Below are positions 61,885 through 64,000 of a stretch of 64,000 bases of DNA, in pieces. The stretch comes from Clostridiaceae bacterium (GTDB taxonomy: Bacteria; Bacillota; Clostridia; Lachnospirales; Lachnospiraceae): positions 1 through 64,000 of the forward strand of contig CABIXM010000015.1 in NCBI GenBank assembly GCA_902362725.1, read 5' to 3'. The notes under the pieces were generated by a model, which worked only from the letters and a program-made list of their open reading frames with translations, was not told the DNA's origin and ran no database searches. The number at the start of each line of letters is the position of its first letter. Positions within the stretch are counted from its first letter, which is position 1. The position numbers were made by a program, and so were the translations under genes.

Positions 61885-63966
61885 TTATTCTGCAGTCTCG
61901 GACGCTCTCGCTGCCACTTCCTTGGCCTGTACGTCTGCCGGAGCCTGCTCGTAGCGGGCGAACTCGTAGGAGAACTCACCGCTTCCACCTGTCATGGAGC
62001 GCAGATCTGTGGAATAACCGAAGATCTCAGTCATCGGAACGTCTGCTACGACCTCTTGCTTGCCGCCTGCGATGGGATTCATGCCCAGCACACGACCGCG
62101 GCGCTTGTTCAGATCACCCATAACATCACCGGTATACTTATCCGGAACAGTCACGGTCATGGTTACAATCGGCTCCAGAAGAACCGGACCTGCGTCCATA
62201 AAGCCCTTCTTGAAGGCCTGGCTTGCCGCGGTCTTGAACGCCATCTCAGAGGAATCTACCGGATGGTAGGATCCGTCATAGAGAACCGCCTTCACGCCGA
62301 CTACCGGATATCCCGCCAGCGGTCCCTTTAAGACGGATTCCTGGATACCCTTTTCCACTGCCGGGAAGTAGTTCTTCGGAACCGCGCCGCCGACTACGAT
62401 CTGCTCAAATACATACGGAGTTTCCAGATCGCCGGAGGGCTCGAAAGTCATCTTAACATGGCCGTACTGTCCGTGTCCGCCGGACTGTTTCTTATACTTG
62501 GAGTCCACATCCGCTTTCTTCTTCAGAGTCTCACGGAAAGCTACCTTCGGCTTGGACAGCTCTACCGATACCTTAAACTTCTCTTCCAGCTTGCTCACAA
62601 CCACGTCCAGATGCTGGTCACCCATGCCGTACAGCAGAGTCTGGCGGTTCTCGGAATCATTGACGTTCTTTAAGGTCAGATCCTCTTCCATCATCTTCGC
62701 CAGCGCCTGGGAAATCTTATCCTCGTCGCCTTTATTCTTTGCCTTATATCTCATATAGGTATAGGGCTTGGAAATCTCGGTTCTGCCGAACACAATCGGG
62801 GCCGCCTTGGTGGACAGGGTATCGCCGGTCTTGGTATTAGCCAGCTTGCCGATGGCTCCGATATCGCCTGCGTGCAGCTCTGTGGTCTCGATGGGCTTGT
62901 TGCCCTGCATGATGTACAGCTTGTTCAGCTTTTCTTCCGCATCCTTATCCTGATTATACAAGGTATCGTCGGACTTAATAACACCGGAGGATACCTTGAT
63001 CAGAGAATACTTTCCGATAAACGGATCCACGATGGTCTTAAATACATAAGCGGATTTTGCCTTGGAGAAATCGTAATTCGCTTCGAAAATCTCGTTGGTC
63101 TTCATATTGATACCGTTACAAGACTTCTTATCCGGGCTCGGGAACAGCTCTACGATATCGTTCATCAGGTTATGGATGTTACGGAGCTCGGTGCTGGATC
63201 CCATGGATACCGGAATCACGGTGCCGTCACATACATTGAACTTCATAGCCGCGCGGATCTCACTGAAGGTAAACTCCTCGCCGTTGAAATAGCGCTCCAT
63301 AAATTCATCGGAGGTTTCCGCTACTGCGTCCAGAAGCGCCTCCCGGCAGATAGCCAGGTTTTCCCTGGAGTACTCGGGAATCTCGCACTCCTCGCGCTTG
63401 CCGATATCGGTGAAACGGCGGCCTGCCATCTTGCATACATTGATATAACCCACAAACTTCTCATTTTCACGGATGGGCTGATAGAATGGCGCAATCTTCT
63501 TGCCGTACAGATCGGTCAGATCCTGTACCACCTGACGGAAGGACGCGTGGTCCACATCCATCTCGGATACAAAGAACATTCTCGGCAGCTTATACTTCTC
63601 GCAGAGATCCCATGCCTTCTGGGTGCCTACCTCTACTCCGGCCTTACCGGATACCACGATAATCGCCGCGTCAGCCGCTGACACTGCCTCTTCCGCCTCG
63701 CCCACGAAATCGAAATATCCAGGAGCGTCCAGAAGATTGATCTTACAATCCTGCCAAATCAGAGGAACTACCGATGTGGTAATGGAGAACTTTCTCTTAA
63801 TCTCTTCCTTATCATAATCACTGATGGTATTGCCGTCAGTGATTTTACCGATACGGGTGGTCAGGCCGGATACATATGCCATCGCCTCTACGAGACTGGT
63901 CTTGCCGCAGCCGCCGTGGCCAAGAAGAACTACGTTACGAATTTTGTCAGTTGTGTAAATATTCAT
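61885..63966 (-). CDS. EF-G-like translational GTPase, divergent paralog
   Basis: 693 residues with all five EF-G domains. P-loop GHGGCGKT (16-23), DAPG (80-83). The G4 motif, normally NKxD, is SEMD (134-137), and the switch I RGIT element reads RKFSITTS. Domain IV and V are present (GGHGQYGHVKMTFEP; NKRRGRVLGM). It belongs to the EF-G-2/FusA2-like group of anaerobes; its role beside the main EF-G is not established. It carries no tet-type context. GGAGGAATAGGC precedes the ATG near the window end. Confidence 0.92.
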   Translation of the reverse strand: MNIYTTDKIRNVVLLGHGGCGKTSLVEAMAYVSGLTTRIGKITDGNTISDYDKEEIKRKFSITTSVVPLIWQDCKINLLDAPGYFDFVGEAEEAVSAADAAIIVVSGKAGVEVGTQKAWDLCEKYKLPRMFFVSEMDVDHASFRQVVQDLTDLYGKKIAPFYQPIRENEKFVGYINVCKMAGRRFTDIGKREECEIPEYSRENLAICREALLDAVAETSDEFMERYFNGEEFTFSEIRAAMKFNVCDGTVIPVSMGSSTELRNIHNLMNDIVELFPSPDKKSCNGINMKTNEIFEANYDFSKAKSAYVFKTIVDPFIGKYSLIKVSSGVIKSDDTLYNQDKDAEEKLNKLYIMQGNKPIETTELHAGDIGAIGKLANTKTGDTLSTKAAPIVFGRTEISKPYTYMRYKAKNKGDEDKISQALAKMMEEDLTLKNVNDSENRQTLLYGMGDQHLDVVVSKLEEKFKVSVELSKPKVAFRETLKKKADVDSKYKKQSGGHGQYGHVKMTFEPSGDLETPYVFEQIVVGGAVPKNYFPAVEKGIQESVLKGPLAGYPVVGVKAVLYDGSYHPVDSSEMAFKTAASQAFKKGFMDAGPVLLEPIVTMTVTVPDKYTGDVMGDLNKRRGRVLGMNPIAGGKQEVVADVPMTEIFGYSTDLRSMTGGSGEFSYEFARYEQAPADVQAKEVAARASETAE

Positions 63967-64000
63967 GCCTATTCCTCCGATTACAATAATTTTATAGTTC

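Noticed and set aside
1..64000. tRNA, rRNA and large riboswitches
   Set aside because: No cloverleaf, rRNA segment or known riboswitch core was noticed in the intergenic gaps, nearly all of which are under 200 nt. Small RNAs could be missed by eye.

Overview
The window looks like the chromosome of a spore-forming anaerobic Firmicute, most likely a Lachnospiraceae-type gut Clostridium relative. This rests on sporulation genes (yqfC, yqfD, ylbJ, spoIIIE, a spoVB-type flippase, a BofC-like protein, a Csp-like subtilase), an NfnAB electron-bifurcating transhydrogenase, meso-diaminopimelate dehydrogenase, Rex, and gene orders shared with Bacillus (rsmD-coaD-ylbJ-ylbK, yqfC-yqfD-phoH-ybeY, spoIIIE-tepA, rex-ydiF, alr-ndoA). 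Almost all genes lie on the minus strand. Plus-strand exceptions are an LRR fragment, ylbJ, an alanine symporter, an ABC-F ATPase and a small island at 52.8-54.4 kb. No rRNA, tRNA, CRISPR or complete insertion sequence was seen.

Left edge, 1-1050: a scrap yard of gene ends. It holds an IS256-type transposase C-terminus, the start of one flavin oxidoreductase and the end of another, and a leucine-rich-repeat fragment closed by two terminators. Region 1.05-9.7 kb: NUDIX, SDR, two HAD phosphatases, YgiQ, RsuA, RsmF, a small alarmone synthetase and an M23 peptidase. Region 9.7-17.6 kb: PepD, YlbJ, CoaD, RsmD and a proline operon in which proB and proA are separated by ylbK, a DUF896 gene and a folate gene. 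Region 17.6-27.6 kb: BofC-like protein, flippase, YerB-like lipoprotein, ybeY-phoH-yqfD-yqfC, a cluster of palindromes, a DUF2284 protein, ddh, a C39-like protein and a D,D-carboxypeptidase.

Region 27.6-42 kb: alanine symporter, RlmH, an MBL hydrolase, NfnB/NfnA, a Dabb protein, a zinc-ribbon/TPR membrane protein, SpoIIIE, TepA, a CFI-box protein, YebC, a MazF-type RNase without a neighbouring antitoxin, alanine racemase and Rex. Region 42-52.6 kb: ABC-F ATPase, an MBOAT acyltransferase with an SGNH-like partner translationally overlapping isocitrate dehydrogenase, two intracellular subtilases, a UMF1-type transporter and a zinc phospholipase C-like protein. Region 52.8-54.4 kb: the unusual island, with a Cys/Gly-rich protein, a coiled-coil protein built on eight 15-residue repeats and flanked by 23-bp direct repeats, and a Ser-Asp-rich protein. 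Region 54.4-64 kb: a CLC transporter, LeuS, a heterodimeric ABC exporter and a divergent EF-G.

The strongest candidates for something new are the 52.8-54.4 kb island, two leaders in which a terminator-like hairpin holds the Shine-Dalgarno and runs straight into the start codon (18.05 kb and 37.95 kb), and the palindrome cluster at 24.0-24.13 kb. All functional statements are read from sequence motifs by eye; no database search was run.
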